Shown one piece after another: positions 16,946 through 25,653 of a stretch of 64,000 bases of DNA. This stretch comes from Marivivens aquimaris (GTDB taxonomy: Bacteria; Pseudomonadota; Alphaproteobacteria; Rhodobacterales; Rhodobacteraceae), in NCBI RefSeq assembly GCF_015220045.1, contig NZ_JADBGB010000001.1, positions 2,075,001 through 2,139,000 of the forward strand, read 5' to 3'. Below the pieces are notes generated by a model. It was not told the DNA's origin, did not search any database, and worked only from the letters and a program-made list of their open reading frames with translations. Made by a program: the position numbers and the translations under genes. How positions within the stretch are numbered: position 1 is the stretch's first letter; every line of letters starts with the position of its first letter.

Positions 16946-17920
16946 TTACTCTCCGGCAACGCGCATAACGAGCTTGCCGATGTGCGCGCTACTTTCCATC
17001 AGCGTATGGGCGTCCGCTGCCTCATCAAGGCTGAATTCCTTGTAGACGATCGGCTTGATCCGGCCCGCACCGAGCAGAGGCCAGACATGTTCGCGCAACT
17101 GATCGGCAATCGCAGCCTTCGCTGCATCCGATTGCGGACGAAGGGTCGATCCCGTGAAGGTCAGGCGGCGCATCATCAGCTGCGCCCAGTTCACATCCGC
17201 CTTTGATCCTTGCAGGAATGCGATCTGGACAAGACGCCCTTCCATCGCAAGTGACTTGATGTTGCGGTTAATGTACTCGCCGCCAACCATGTCGAGGATA
17301 AGGTTCGCGCCGCCAACAGCCTTCATACCTTCAACAAAATCCTCTTCGCGGTAGTTGAAGCACTTCTCGGCACCAAGCTCCTCACAAGCATCGCACTTGT
17401 CTGCAGACCCAGCGGTCGCGAATACACGTGCGCCGAACGCCTTCGCCAGTTGGATCGCGGTCGTGCCGATACCAGAGGAACCACCATGAACAAGGAACCG
17501 CTCCCCGCCTTTCAGCCCCCCGCGCATGAAGACGTTGGACCAAACGGTGAAGTATGTCTCGGGCAGACAGGCGGCATCGCGCATACTCATGCCATCGGGG
17601 ATCGGCAGACAGTGCGACGCCGACGTCGCGACGTATTCAGCGTAGCCACCGCCCGGCAGCAGCGCGCAAACCTTGTCGCCAACGGACAGGCTGACGCCTG
17701 GACCGACCGCCACAACCTCACCGGACGCCTCCAGCCCCGGCAGATCGCTGGCGTCGGGCGGCGGCGCATAGAGGCCCGCACGTTGAAGCGCGTCGGGACG
17801 GTTCACGCCCGTATAGGCAACCTTGATAACAACCTGCCCCGCACCGGCTTCCGGCATCGGACGTTCGCAGGCTTTCAGGACCTCGGGTCCGCCTGCCTTG
17901 GTGATTTTGATAGCGCGCAC
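16946..17920 (-). CDS. NAD(P)H:quinone oxidoreductase, zinc-less MDR family (PIG3-like)
   Basis: This 324-residue protein is a medium-chain dehydrogenase/reductase without the structural zinc loop. The N-terminus has TGVNRPDALQRAGLY, typical of quinone oxidoreductases, and the cofactor domain has GGSSGIGTTAIQLAK around residues 144-158. LAMEGRLVQIAFLQGSK is characteristic of the PIG3 branch. It follows the COQ9-family gene by 10 bases on the same strand, so both may belong to quinone metabolism; that link is inference. Confidence 0.88.
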   Translation of the reverse strand: MRAIKITKAGGPEVLKACERPMPEAGAGQVVIKVAYTGVNRPDALQRAGLYAPPPDASDLPGLEASGEVVAVGPGVSLSVGDKVCALLPGGGYAEYVATSASHCLPIPDGMSMRDAACLPETYFTVWSNVFMRGGLKGGERFLVHGGSSGIGTTAIQLAKAFGARVFATAGSADKCDACEELGAEKCFNYREEDFVEGMKAVGGANLILDMVGGEYINRNIKSLAMEGRLVQIAFLQGSKADVNWAQLMMRRLTFTGSTLRPQSDAAKAAIADQLREHVWPLLGAGRIKPIVYKEFSLDEAADAHTLMESSAHIGKLVMRVAGE

Positions 17921-17930
17921 CTGATGCTCC

Positions 17931-18623
17931 TTATTCGTTCAACGTCCAGCGACCGGGCAGGTCATCCTGCCGTCCGCGAACCGGGGCTTTGATGCCCGAA
18001 AGCATCTTCTCCAACCCACCGGCAAACGCGCCAAGCACCGGTGTTTTCTTCACCGCGCCTTTGAACTTTTCGAATGACATGACATCGGCAATGCGGCGGT
18101 CGATAAACGCATTCGTCGCCTCGCCGCCCGTCTCGTCACCCAGCCAGTAGAGCACCACAGAACTGTAAACGCCCGAGAGAATCGTCCGTTTGGAATACCA
18201 GTTGTAATCGTCCGATGTATCGCCCAGCGTCTCCCAGATCAGATCGGCGGTGCCCCAGATCAGCCCTGCCCCGACCGGCGCCAGATGCGGCAACGCAAAC
18301 AGCGTTGTTCCGCGGCGGACCAGCTCACGATCTGCGGCCTCCAGACGGAAGCGGATCGCCGCCGCGACCTTCTCGCTGTAGCGCATTTCGTCCAACTCGC
18401 CGCTCTGCATCCGCGCCACCATCGCCGCATCGCCCTTATTATGATAGGCAACGGCCAGATCGACAGCGCCGCGCGGGCAGATAGCCAGCGCCTCGGCCTT
18501 CGTCATTCCGGCGGCATTCGCGGCATGTTCAAAGGCAGTATCGGTCCAACCGTCGAATACGACGTTGGGCTCAATGGCATCAAGCAAGCGTTCAACGGCA
18601 GGCGAAAGGGGCGTAACAGGCAT
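17931..18623 (-). CDS. COQ9 family protein (ubiquinone biosynthesis accessory)
   Basis: This 230-residue protein matches the alphaproteobacterial COQ9 family, lipid-binding TetR-like proteins needed for ubiquinone synthesis in mitochondria. The central region is helical and amphipathic (WYSKRTILSGVYSSVVLYWLGD), as in the conserved COQ9 core. GGAGA stands about 8 bases before the ATG at 18623; an upstream in-frame ATG lacks support. It is divergent from rpsU, a common arrangement in this class. Confidence 0.88.
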   Translation of the reverse strand: MPVTPLSPAVERLLDAIEPNVVFDGWTDTAFEHAANAAGMTKAEALAICPRGAVDLAVAYHNKGDAAMVARMQSGELDEMRYSEKVAAAIRFRLEAADRELVRRGTTLFALPHLAPVGAGLIWGTADLIWETLGDTSDDYNWYSKRTILSGVYSSVVLYWLGDETGGEATNAFIDRRIADVMSFEKFKGAVKKTPVLGAFAGGLEKMLSGIKAPVRGRQDDLPGRWTLNE

Positions 18624-18649
18624 AAGGTCTCTCCTTCGGGGCGGCACAC

Positions 18650-18677
18650 TAGACAACATAGGACGCAATTGCTATAT
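18650..18677 (+). promoter_or_regulatory. Probable rpsU promoter
   Basis: TAGACA and CTATAT are separated by 16 bases, about 58 bases before the rpsU start. Confidence 0.5.
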
Positions 18678-18714
18678 GCCGCCCACCCTGCAAACTTTTT
18701 TGCAAATCCAACTT

Positions 18715-18734
18715 AGGAAGGTGGTGAATACCAC
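18715..18734 (+). promoter_or_regulatory. rpsU Shine-Dalgarno followed by a start-adjacent hairpin
   Basis: AGGAAG (18715-18720) is 14 bases from the ATG, too far for ordinary use. The intervening bases form a perfect hairpin, GTGGT-gaat-ACCAC, that ends at the base before the start codon. Folding would bring the ribosome-binding site to an effective short distance, or could serve as a control point. Confidence 0.55.
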
Positions 18735-18941
18735 ATGCAGGTAAGCGTTCGCGATAACAACGTTGAACAGGCGCTCCGTGCGCTCAAGAAAAAACTGCAG
18801 CGTGAAGGCGTCTTCCGCGAAATGAAGCTCAAGCAGCATTTCGAGAAGCCCTCCGTCCAGAAGGCCCGTGAAAAGGCCGAGGCGATCCGCCGTCAGCGTA
18901 AGCTGGCTCGCAAAAAGCTGCAGCGCGAAGGTCTGCTCTAA
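18735..18941 (+). CDS. rpsU: 30S ribosomal protein S21
   Basis: This 68-residue, strongly basic protein is S21, the small-subunit protein near the anti-Shine-Dalgarno end of 16S rRNA. It has the family start [20 protein letters not shown] and the lysine/arginine-rich tail. It is monocistronic with its own promoter and terminator. Confidence 0.97.
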   Translation: MQVSVRDNNVEQALRALKKKLQREGVFREMKLKQHFEKPSVQKAREKAEAIRRQRKLARKKLQREGLL

Positions 18942-18965
18942 GAGCACCCCTTTGTCGCTAAAATT

Positions 18966-18996
18966 AACCCCCGGCCTCGGTCGGGGGTTTTTCTTT
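18966..18996 (+). terminator. rpsU terminator
   Basis: CCCCCG and CGGGGG pair around a seven- to eight-base loop and are followed by TTTTTCTTT. Confidence 0.85.
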
Positions 18997-19005
18997 GCGC
19001 TCTTC

Positions 19006-19066
19006 ATTCTGACGAAAATACCTCGGGGGTTCGGGGGCAGCGCCCCCGCCCGCGCGCAGCGCGGCC
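19006..19066 (-). repeat. 3'-end palindromic element, copy A
   Basis: Read on the minus strand from the lrp stop, the element gives GC-rich palindromes (GGGGGCGCTGCCCCC, then CCCCC), followed by GAGGTATTTT and a tail ending CAGAATGAAGA. It starts within a few bases of the lrp stop codon. It shares architecture and tail with copies B and F. Confidence 0.75.
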
Positions 19067-19067
19067 C

Positions 19068-19535
19068 TTAGATCGGCAATGCTGTCGTCTGCCGTACGGT
19101 CTTCAGTGAAAACGACGATTGCAGCGTTTGCACACCCGGCAGCTTCGCCAGATGGCGGCGGTGAATACGTGCGAAATCCTCAGCGTCTTCGGCCACCACC
19201 TTCAGCAGATAGTCCGCCGTGCCCGCCATCAGGTGACATTCCAGCACATCCGGCACGCGAGCCACGGCCTTTTCGAACGCGTCCAGCGTCTCGTCAGCCT
19301 GCCCGTTCAGTGTGATTTCCACGAACACCGTCGTCTTGCGCCCGACCTTGCGCGGGTTCACGAGCGCCACATAACCCGTGATATATCCGCCCTTCTCCAG
19401 ATGCTGGACGCGGCGGTGGCAGGCAGAGGGCGATAGGTTCACCCGTTCGGCCAGATCGGCATTACTCAGCCGACCCTCCTTCTGGAGGATTGTGAGGATG
19501 CGTTGATCCGTCGGATCGATTCCGAAATCAGTCAC
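19068..19535 (-). CDS. Lrp/AsnC family regulator, probably of ald
   Basis: This protein of about 155 residues has an N-terminal helix-turn-helix (LSNADLAERVNLSPSACHRRV) and a C-terminal RAM effector domain. It is divergent from alanine dehydrogenase, the classic arrangement of an AldR-type activator that senses alanine. A GTG at 19535 was taken as start; a TTG at 19553 is the alternative, and neither has a strong ribosome-binding site. Two interlocking palindromes in the shared intergenic region are candidate operators. Confidence 0.85.
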   Translation of the reverse strand: MTDFGIDPTDQRILTILQKEGRLSNADLAERVNLSPSACHRRVQHLEKGGYITGYVALVNPRKVGRKTTVFVEITLNGQADETLDAFEKAVARVPDVLECHLMAGTADYLLKVVAEDAEDFARIHRRHLAKLPGVQTLQSSFSLKTVRQTTALPI

Positions 19536-19560
19536 GTTTCTTCGCCAATTCAATCAGTAT

Positions 19561-19584
19561 GTCGAATAATCTTCGAATATTCGC
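19561..19584. promoter_or_regulatory. Candidate Lrp operator between lrp and ald
   Basis: Two overlapping inverted repeats, TCGAA-taatc-TTCGA and the perfect palindrome CGAATATTCG, sit in an AT-rich stretch about 80-100 bases before ald and 30 bases before lrp. The position and AT-rich symmetry fit an Lrp-type site; binding is not shown. Confidence 0.45.
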
Positions 19585-19662
19585 TTTTTCGCAACCGATC
19601 TTTCCGACGCAATTGCACGAAAGGTGCGTCATCCTACGTTCAAGCGAACAGGAGGATGTACC

Positions 19663-20775
19663 ATGCACATCGGCTGCCCCAAAGAAATCAAACCGCAAGA
19701 ATTCCGCGTCGGCATGACGCCCAGCGCCGTTCAGGAGGCCGTAGCCCACGGCCACACCGTCACCATCGAAACCAATGCAGGTGCCGGTGCCGGTTTCACT
19801 GACGAAGACTACACTGCCGCTGGCGCAAGCATTGCTGCCAAGGCCGAAGACATCTTCGCAGCTGCCGACATGATCGTGAAGGTCAAGGAGCCGCAGGCCG
19901 TAGAGCGCAAGATGCTCCGCGAAGGCCAGCTGCTGTTCACGTACCTTCACCTTGCTCCCGATCCGGAGCAGACCAAGGACCTGCTGGCTTCCGGTGCGAC
20001 CTGCATCGCTTACGAGACCGTGACCGACGCCCGCGGCGGTCTCCCGCTGCTGGCTCCGATGTCCGAAGTTGCCGGTCGTCTCGCTCCGCAGGTTGGTGCC
20101 TACACTCTGCAAAAGGCCAACGGCGGTCGCGGCGTTCTGCTCGGCGGCGTTCCGGGCGTTGGTCCGGGCAAGGTTCTGGTCGTTGGCGGCGGTGTCGTCG
20201 GCACCCATGCTGCGAAAATCGCGGCTGGTATGGGCGCTGATGTGACCGTTCTCGACCGATCGCTGCCGCGTCTGCGCTACCTCGACGACGTGTTCGGCGG
20301 CACATTCAAAACCTCCTACGCGTCGGCTGCCAACACCATCGAACTGGCCCGCGAAGCCGACCTGATCATCGGTGCTGTCCTCGTTCCTGGCGCTGCCGCG
20401 CCGAAGCTGATCAAGCGCGACCAGCTGAAAGAACTGAAGCCTGGCGCGGTCCTTGTCGACGTTGCCATCGACCAGGGCGGCTGCTTCGAGACCTCGAAGG
20501 CCACCACGCACCAAGACCCGATCTACGAAGTCGACGGCGTGATGCACTACTGCGTTGCCAACATGCCGGGCGCTGTCGCCCGCACCTCGACCATCGCTCT
20601 GGGCAATGCGACCATGCCGTTCATGATCGCGCTGGCTAACAAAGGTTGGAAGAAAGCCTGCGCCGATGACAAGCACCTGCTGAACGGCCTGAACGTTCAC
20701 GCCGGCCAGCTGACCTACGCCGCTGTTGGCGAAGCACTCGGCATTGAGACGGTCGATCCGGCCTCGCTGCTGTAA
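19663..20775 (+). CDS. ald: Alanine dehydrogenase
   Basis: This 370-residue enzyme interconverts L-alanine and pyruvate plus ammonium using NAD. It has the family N-terminus [10 protein letters not shown], the substrate lysine in VKVKEPQ, the histidine in TYLHLAP, and the NAD-binding loop [13 protein letters not shown] near residue 170. AGGAGG lies 7 bases before the ATG at 19663, which decides the start over an upstream in-frame ATG. The divergent Lrp-type regulator probably controls it. Confidence 0.96.
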   Translation: MHIGCPKEIKPQEFRVGMTPSAVQEAVAHGHTVTIETNAGAGAGFTDEDYTAAGASIAAKAEDIFAAADMIVKVKEPQAVERKMLREGQLLFTYLHLAPDPEQTKDLLASGATCIAYETVTDARGGLPLLAPMSEVAGRLAPQVGAYTLQKANGGRGVLLGGVPGVGPGKVLVVGGGVVGTHAAKIAAGMGADVTVLDRSLPRLRYLDDVFGGTFKTSYASAANTIELAREADLIIGAVLVPGAAAPKLIKRDQLKELKPGAVLVDVAIDQGGCFETSKATTHQDPIYEVDGVMHYCVANMPGAVARTSTIALGNATMPFMIALANKGWKKACADDKHLLNGLNVHAGQLTYAAVGEALGIETVDPASLL

Positions 20776-20794
20776 TTTCCACTCGCAGAAATTG

Positions 20795-20826
20795 AAAAGG
20801 CCCGCCAATTACGGCGGGCCTTTTTG
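20795..20826. terminator. Bidirectional terminator between ald and mscL
   Basis: AAAAGGCCCGCC and GGCGGGCCTTTTT form a strong stem with a short loop, serving both convergent genes. Confidence 0.87.
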
Positions 20827-21285
20827 TTAGCCTTGCGGACCTGCGGGGATTTTGTCGGTACGCAGTTCGTCGCGGATCTGCATGAGGATCTCCAACTCGG
20901 TCGGAGCCTTCGGCGCTTCGGGGATCGGGGTGTCCTCTTTTTCGGTCATCTCGTCACGCACGCGGTTCACAAAGCGGACCAGCAGGAACACGACAAACGC
21001 GATGATGAAGAAGTTCACGACGGCCATAATAAACGAGCCGTAAGCGAAAATCGCGGCCCCTGCATCGCGCGCTTCCTGAAGGCTTGCGTCTGCCGGAACA
21101 TCGCCACTGAGAACCCAATAGGTGTTGGTAAAATCAAGGCCGCTGGTGATCACGCCGATGATCGGGTTGATCAGATCCTTGACGATCGAGTTGACGATCG
21201 CAGTGAAAGCCGAGCCGACGATGATACCGACGGCAAGGTCCATAACGTTGCCCTTGGCAATGAACGCTTTGAATTCCTTATACAT
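20827..21285 (-). CDS. mscL: Large-conductance mechanosensitive channel
   Basis: This 152-residue protein forms a pentameric inner-membrane channel that opens under osmotic downshock. The start [20 protein letters not shown] is the amphipathic N-helix running into TM1 with the pore-lining glycine-rich pattern; TM2 lies around residues 84-108, and a cytoplasmic helical bundle ends the protein. A TTG three codons upstream is in frame, but the ATG at 21285 with GAGGGA before it matches the family. Confidence 0.95.
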   Translation of the reverse strand: MYKEFKAFIAKGNVMDLAVGIIVGSAFTAIVNSIVKDLINPIIGVITSGLDFTNTYWVLSGDVPADASLQEARDAGAAIFAYGSFIMAVVNFFIIAFVVFLLVRFVNRVRDEMTEKEDTPIPEAPKAPTELEILMQIRDELRTDKIPAGPQG

Positions 21286-21423
21286 TTCCCTCAATTCCTT
21301 ATTAAAAGGGTGCGCTATCCTGCGCTTTACCGCACATACTTAGCGTTACCCGCCCACATGTCTAATCCTTCATATCGCACAATGGATGCCTAGGTATTGA
21401 GAGAATAATTTCAGGAGGCTTTC

Positions 21424-22125
21424 ATGGCCGATTTATCTACTTTCGAAATCAACAAACGCTGGCCCGCCCAGAACCCAGAGCTTATTCAGCTCTACGCCTT
21501 CCCGACCCCGAACGGCAAAAAGATCCCGTTCGCGCTGGAGGAAATGGGTCTGGAGTACGAATACCATCAGGTCTCGCTCAGCGACACGGACGTGAAGAGC
21601 CCCGAGTTCCTCTCGCTCAGCCCGAACAATAAGATCCCCGCGATCATCGATCCGAACGGTCCCGACGGTGAGCCGCTCGGCCTTTTCGAAAGCGGTGCGA
21701 TCCTGATTTACCTTGCAGACAAAAGCGGCAAGTTCATCGGCCGCAACGCGCACGAGCGCTACACCGTGATCCAGTGGCTCATGTTCCAGATGGCTGGCGT
21801 CGGTCCGATGTTCGGTCAGCTCGGCTTCTTCTACAAGTTCGCGGGCTCCAAGATGGAAGACCCGACAGCGCGCGACCGCTACATCAACGAAGCCAAGCGC
21901 CTGCTGAACGTGGTCAACACCCAGCTTGAAGGTCAGGACTGGATCGCCGGCGAATATTCCATTGCGGATATGGCGCTGGTGCCGTGGCTAGAGGCTCTCG
22001 ACTTCTACGAGGCCAAAGAGGTCACCGATTTCGATCAGTTCACCAACGTCCACGCCTACATCGAACGTTTCAACGCCCGTCCGGCCATCAAGAAAGCGCT
22101 TGAGTGCGTTGCAATTCAGGCCTGA
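21424..22125 (+). CDS. Glutathione S-transferase, YfcG/Ure2-like
   Basis: This 233-residue protein has an N-terminal thioredoxin-like domain (about 18-105) with YAFPTPNGKKI and FESGAILIYLADK, the glutathione-binding pattern, and an all-helical C-terminal domain. The TPNGKK motif points to the nu-class/YfcG branch with disulfide reductase activity. It stands alone with AGGAGG before the start, and overlaps the convergent GT2 gene by 10 bases. Confidence 0.88.
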   Translation: MADLSTFEINKRWPAQNPELIQLYAFPTPNGKKIPFALEEMGLEYEYHQVSLSDTDVKSPEFLSLSPNNKIPAIIDPNGPDGEPLGLFESGAILIYLADKSGKFIGRNAHERYTVIQWLMFQMAGVGPMFGQLGFFYKFAGSKMEDPTARDRYINEAKRLLNVVNTQLEGQDWIAGEYSIADMALVPWLEALDFYEAKEVTDFDQFTNVHAYIERFNARPAIKKALECVAIQA

Positions 22126-22814
22126 TCAGGCACATTTACCCGCTGGCGGCGCATTTTGTAGATCTGCGACGCCAGCCCCCACGGGGGCACGCTGCGGCAC
22201 ATGTCGGTGATCATTTTGACGTCCGCCGTCAGCCCGCGCATCCAGCCGACCTTTGCATTTTTAAAGGGGCTGACAACTTCGGGCCACTGTACGACGGCGA
22301 TACGCGCGTCGCGGTCCATCAGCAGTCGGTTCATGAACACCTCAAGCCCGAACTTCGGCAGCTTTCGCAGTTCGGAAATCTTCGAGGCCAGCACCTCGCG
22401 TTCAATCACACGCTCGCCGCTGATGTAATCGATCCCGATCCGGTGCCAGATTTTCGGAGCATTCTTGCGCAGGCTGATCGACACATCCGCCTGATTGTAC
22501 ACGATGGGCGAGATCAGCGCCGTAAGGTGCCACGCTTCAAGCCCGAGCAGGTCCGCGTCTACAAGCAGCAGATGCGATCCCTTGGCCGCCTCGATGCCCT
22601 CTGTCACGGCCCACGTTTTACCGCGGTTGCGCTCCATCTTGATGAAGGTCACGCCTTCGCGTCCCTCGACGACGTCAGCCGTCCCGTCCGAGGAGCCGTC
22701 ATCCACAACAATGACCTCGTCCACCAGCGGATGCCCGACAACGGAGTCGAGCACGTGGCCGATGCGGGCTTCTTCATTGTACGCGGGGATGATGCAGCTG
22801 ATCTTGACGGTCAA
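22116..22814 (-). CDS. Family 2 glycosyltransferase, last gene of the lipid-remodelling-like operon
   Basis: This 232-residue GT-A enzyme has ISCIIPAYNEE, VDDGSSDGT (37-45) and a DAD metal site (86-88). It resembles dolichol-phosphate-mannose-type transferases but lacks a membrane domain. Translation appears to start at a TTG that overlaps the upstream DedA stop (TTGA), with GAGGAA about 7 bases before it. It may add a second sugar to lipids made by the upstream GT21 enzyme; that is inference from the operon. Confidence 0.8.
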   Translation of the reverse strand: MTVKISCIIPAYNEEARIGHVLDSVVGHPLVDEVIVVDDGSSDGTADVVEGREGVTFIKMERNRGKTWAVTEGIEAAKGSHLLLVDADLLGLEAWHLTALISPIVYNQADVSISLRKNAPKIWHRIGIDYISGERVIEREVLASKISELRKLPKFGLEVFMNRLLMDRDARIAVVQWPEVVSPFKNAKVGWMRGLTADVKMITDMCRSVPPWGLASQIYKMRRQRVNVPDQA

Positions 22815-23404
22815 ACTTCGTGTTCCTCTTCGTTTGCCACCCTGTTGCGGCGGCGATAATACCAGATGCCTCCGACGACGAGCATCAGGCCCAGCAGGAT
22901 AATCGACCCACGAAAAATGTAGTTGTCGATCGTCGCGTAGGCATACCCGAATACATAGCCAACGATCGTGAAAACCAAAGTCTTCGGCAGCGTGGCGAGC
23001 GTGTTCCAGCCGATAAAGCTGAGGTAGTTCATCTTGGCCGCGCCAGCCGCGACCAAAACGGGCGCGCTGGCCGCATGGGTAAGCTTGCCGATCATCAGGG
23101 TCTTACCGCCGTTATCGTGGTAATGGCCGCGCAGGCTTTTGCGACGGCTACGGCTGAGGCCGAGGCGTACCTGCCAACGACCGGGTAGTGTCTTCGGCGC
23201 GAACCGTCCGATGCAATAAAGGATAGTGTCACCAAGCAGATCGCCGATCACGCAAATCACGTAGACCGCGTAGATGTTCAGCAAACCAAGGCTCGCCATA
23301 TACGAAGCGATGACGGTGACGATCGGTCCTTCGACGATCGACGCGGGTACCAGCAGCCACAGGCCGTGCGCCTGCACAAGCTGCTGGAGTGTATTCAAGT
23401 CCAT
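22811..23404 (-). CDS. DedA family membrane protein
   Basis: This 197-residue polytopic protein has the DedA/SNARE-associated fold, with the early acidic motif VEGPIVTVIASYMASLG and a long basic loop between helices. DedA proteins flip phospholipids or undecaprenyl phosphate. It sits between two glycosyltransferase genes with 3-base or overlapping junctions, which suggests that it moves the lipid handled by those enzymes. The C-terminus is very charged (NEEEHEV). Confidence 0.85.
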   Translation of the reverse strand: MDLNTLQQLVQAHGLWLLVPASIVEGPIVTVIASYMASLGLLNIYAVYVICVIGDLLGDTILYCIGRFAPKTLPGRWQVRLGLSRSRRKSLRGHYHDNGGKTLMIGKLTHAASAPVLVAAGAAKMNYLSFIGWNTLATLPKTLVFTIVGYVFGYAYATIDNYIFRGSIILLGLMLVVGGIWYYRRRNRVANEEEHEV

Positions 23405-23407
23405 AAT

Positions 23408-24544
23408 TTAGCCTCGGGCTTTCGCCGTCACCTCGCTGGCGTCCATTGCATTGCCACGCCACTCGAAGCTGTTGCCTCTCCATGCGCTCACCCAGATCAA
23501 GGGCAGCATGGCGTCGCGGATAACCCACGTTGCAACATCGCGCAAACTCCGCGGCCATCCTGCGAGGCTCGCGACTGCGAATTCGACGCCGAACCACAAT
23601 GCGGGAACGGCCAGCAGCCACCACCACGACAGCAGACCGGTGAACGTCAGGATGAGGGTCATAAGCATCGGCAGCCCGACGCCAGCCAGAATTTCGGCGC
23701 AGAATACGGCGGGGAAGCCCATACGGCGGACCTTGGCCCAGCGCACCTGACGGCTCCAGACCGATTTGAAATCGCGTTCACCGATCGGCTGCGGCATCAA
23801 TTGATTGAGTAGGCGAACTTTCTTACCGGCAGCACGGACAACTTTGGTGGAGGCCACATCTTCGGCCATTTCTGCGCCCAGCGCTTCGGGTCCACCCGCA
23901 GCGTCGAGGATGTCCTTGCGCCAGAACAGCATCTTGCCTTGTGCGTAGCCGTTTTCAAAAGCGTCAGAGCTAAGCTGCCAGCGCCCCTGATAGGTGTTGA
24001 GGAAACCGCATTCCAGCGAGCCCCACATATTCGCCGCATCAACACCAACGGGCGGCGAGGTCACAAGGCCGGTTTCGTCGTCCCAGCATGCAAAAAGGCG
24101 TTCGATATAGTCAGCCGGAAGCAGAACGTTGCTATCCGCCATCAGGACGAACTCGTGCTGCGCTTCTCTCCAGCCTTTGATAAGGTTGTTCAGCTTGGGG
24201 TTTCCCGAAACATGGTCCCTCCCCACGAGCAGTCGCGCTTCGACAGACGGGTATTCAGCGATCAGTCCACGGACCACGGGAACGATGGGATCGTCTTCGC
24301 GGTCGACACAGAACAGCAGCTCGACCTTGCCGTGCCACGTTGTTTCGAACGTCGTGCGCAACGTTTCCTCGATGTTGTTCTCTAATCCGCAGACAGGGCG
24401 CAGCACCGATACGCTCGGGGTGCCCGAAATGATGGTCTTCTTGCGTTTTGCCTTCATCGCGTAAGCGGCAGCGCCGGACGTCACAATCTGGAGGGCACCG
24501 GAGGTGCCGAGGATCGCGGAGGCAATGATTTCAATTCCGTTCAT
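23408..24544 (-). CDS. GT21 ceramide-glucosyltransferase-like enzyme (Agt-like)
   Basis: This 378-residue protein has an N-terminal membrane helix, a GT-A domain with D1 (VDREDD, 80-85), D2 (ADSNV, 136-140), a later EDVAS motif and RQVRW of the (Q/R)xxRW signature, and two or three C-terminal membrane helices. Bacterial GT21 enzymes in rhizobia and roseobacters (Agt/Pgt) glycosylate diacylglycerol. Being directly downstream of a PlcP-like phosphoesterase supports that reading over ceramide or hopanoid glycosylation. The substrate is unproven. Confidence 0.8.
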   Translation of the reverse strand: MNGIEIIASAILGTSGALQIVTSGAAAYAMKAKRKKTIISGTPSVSVLRPVCGLENNIEETLRTTFETTWHGKVELLFCVDREDDPIVPVVRGLIAEYPSVEARLLVGRDHVSGNPKLNNLIKGWREAQHEFVLMADSNVLLPADYIERLFACWDDETGLVTSPPVGVDAANMWGSLECGFLNTYQGRWQLSSDAFENGYAQGKMLFWRKDILDAAGGPEALGAEMAEDVASTKVVRAAGKKVRLLNQLMPQPIGERDFKSVWSRQVRWAKVRRMGFPAVFCAEILAGVGLPMLMTLILTFTGLLSWWWLLAVPALWFGVEFAVASLAGWPRSLRDVATWVIRDAMLPLIWVSAWRGNSFEWRGNAMDASEVTAKARG

Positions 24545-24547
24545 GGC

Positions 24548-25459
24548 TCAAGCTCGCACAGACACTGGTTCGTCTTCAGCGGCGGGCACAGGCGCAGTCG
24601 CACCGTGGGCCGCCCAGTCTACCAACATCAAACCACCGCTACTGGTTTCAGCCAGAGCCGTACAATTTTCCGTCCAGTCGCCGCAGTTGGCGTAGACAAC
24701 GCCATGGTCCGAGTGCAGCGCGGCTTGGTGAAAGTGGCCGCAGATGATGCCGTCGACCTCGTGCTCTTTGGCCAGATCAGTCAGGCGGAACTGAAAGCTG
24801 TCCTGCGCGCGAAGCATGCTATTGATGCGGTTCAGGCACCAATCGATGCCGTTCCATTCGCGCTTCATCCCGAAGCCAGAAGCAACCCAGTTAAAACAGT
24901 CCTGCGCACCGCGCAGCACGCCTTCGCAATGGGCGCCGAGCTTTGACAGAAGCGGGGCACGCTGCTCGAATTCGTCACAGCAATCGCCGTGGATCACGAG
25001 GTAGCGCGAGCCGTCGGAGGCGGTGTGATAGACGTAATCGGCAACTTCGACGCACTCGAAATAGGTGCCAAAATAGTTGCGGAAGAATTCGTCATGATTG
25101 CCGGGGGTATAGACCAGACGCACGCCGCTTTTGGCGCGGTCCAGCAAGAGGCGGAAGATGTCGTGGTGGGTTTTCGTCCAGCGCGACCCGATCGGGCGCC
25201 AGATGTCGAAGATATCGCCGACAAGGTAGATCGTGTCGGCGACGTGGGACTGAAGGAAAGCGAGCAATTCCTCTGCGCGGCAACTACGGGCGCCAAGGTG
25301 CAGGTCGGAAATGAAGATCGTCGGAAAGTAACGCTTACCAGGCTGGTGCTTGGGCTTTCGGTCGGATTTTGGCGTGCGAGCCATCGCTTGCAAATCGGCC
25401 ACGACCTCGGGCGGAACAATGAACGGGGCCCTCGAAAAACTCTGGGACTGAATATCCAT
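24548..25459 (-). CDS. plcP: PlcP-like metallophosphoesterase (annotated elsewhere as UDP-2,3-diacylglucosamine diphosphatase)
   Basis: This 303-residue calcineurin-type phosphoesterase has the metal ligands ISDLHLG (D52, H54), GDIFD (D82), GNHDE (N121, H122), a later HGD and GHFH. Alphaproteobacteria generally use LpxI rather than LpxH, and LpxH-like proteins beside an Agt glycosyltransferase have been characterised as PlcP, a phospholipase C that turns phospholipids into diacylglycerol under phosphate limitation. The stop is 3 bases from the GT21 start. A single Pho half-site (CTGTCAC) lies about 50 bases upstream, but a full box is not evident. Confidence 0.72.
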   Translation of the reverse strand: MDIQSQSFSRAPFIVPPEVVADLQAMARTPKSDRKPKHQPGKRYFPTIFISDLHLGARSCRAEELLAFLQSHVADTIYLVGDIFDIWRPIGSRWTKTHHDIFRLLLDRAKSGVRLVYTPGNHDEFFRNYFGTYFECVEVADYVYHTASDGSRYLVIHGDCCDEFEQRAPLLSKLGAHCEGVLRGAQDCFNWVASGFGMKREWNGIDWCLNRINSMLRAQDSFQFRLTDLAKEHEVDGIICGHFHQAALHSDHGVVYANCGDWTENCTALAETSSGGLMLVDWAAHGATAPVPAAEDEPVSVRA

Positions 25460-25653
25460 AATAACGTGCCTCGATCCCGATAACGTTGCCGTCTCGATAC
25501 CTTCGAAATGTGACAGCTGCGTCTCGGAACCACAAAAATGTTATCCGGCTTGGCAAGAAAATGCACAAAATAGTCGGTCTTCATTATCAACGCATTTCGT
25601 GCGGGTTTCTGTTCCCAAAAAACGGCTGGGTGGGTCGACAAATTGTCGCGGCG

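Noticed and set aside
22120..22131. Palindrome GCCTGATCAGGC at the convergent gst/GT2 ends, also seen at 61987-62000
   Set aside because: The first copy is explained by overlapping coding ends and stop codons on both strands. Two copies are too few to call a repeat family.
25499..25527. A Pho box upstream of plcP
   Set aside because: Only one unit (CTGTCAC on the minus strand) matches well; the positions 11 bases to either side match poorly, so it is at most a half-site.
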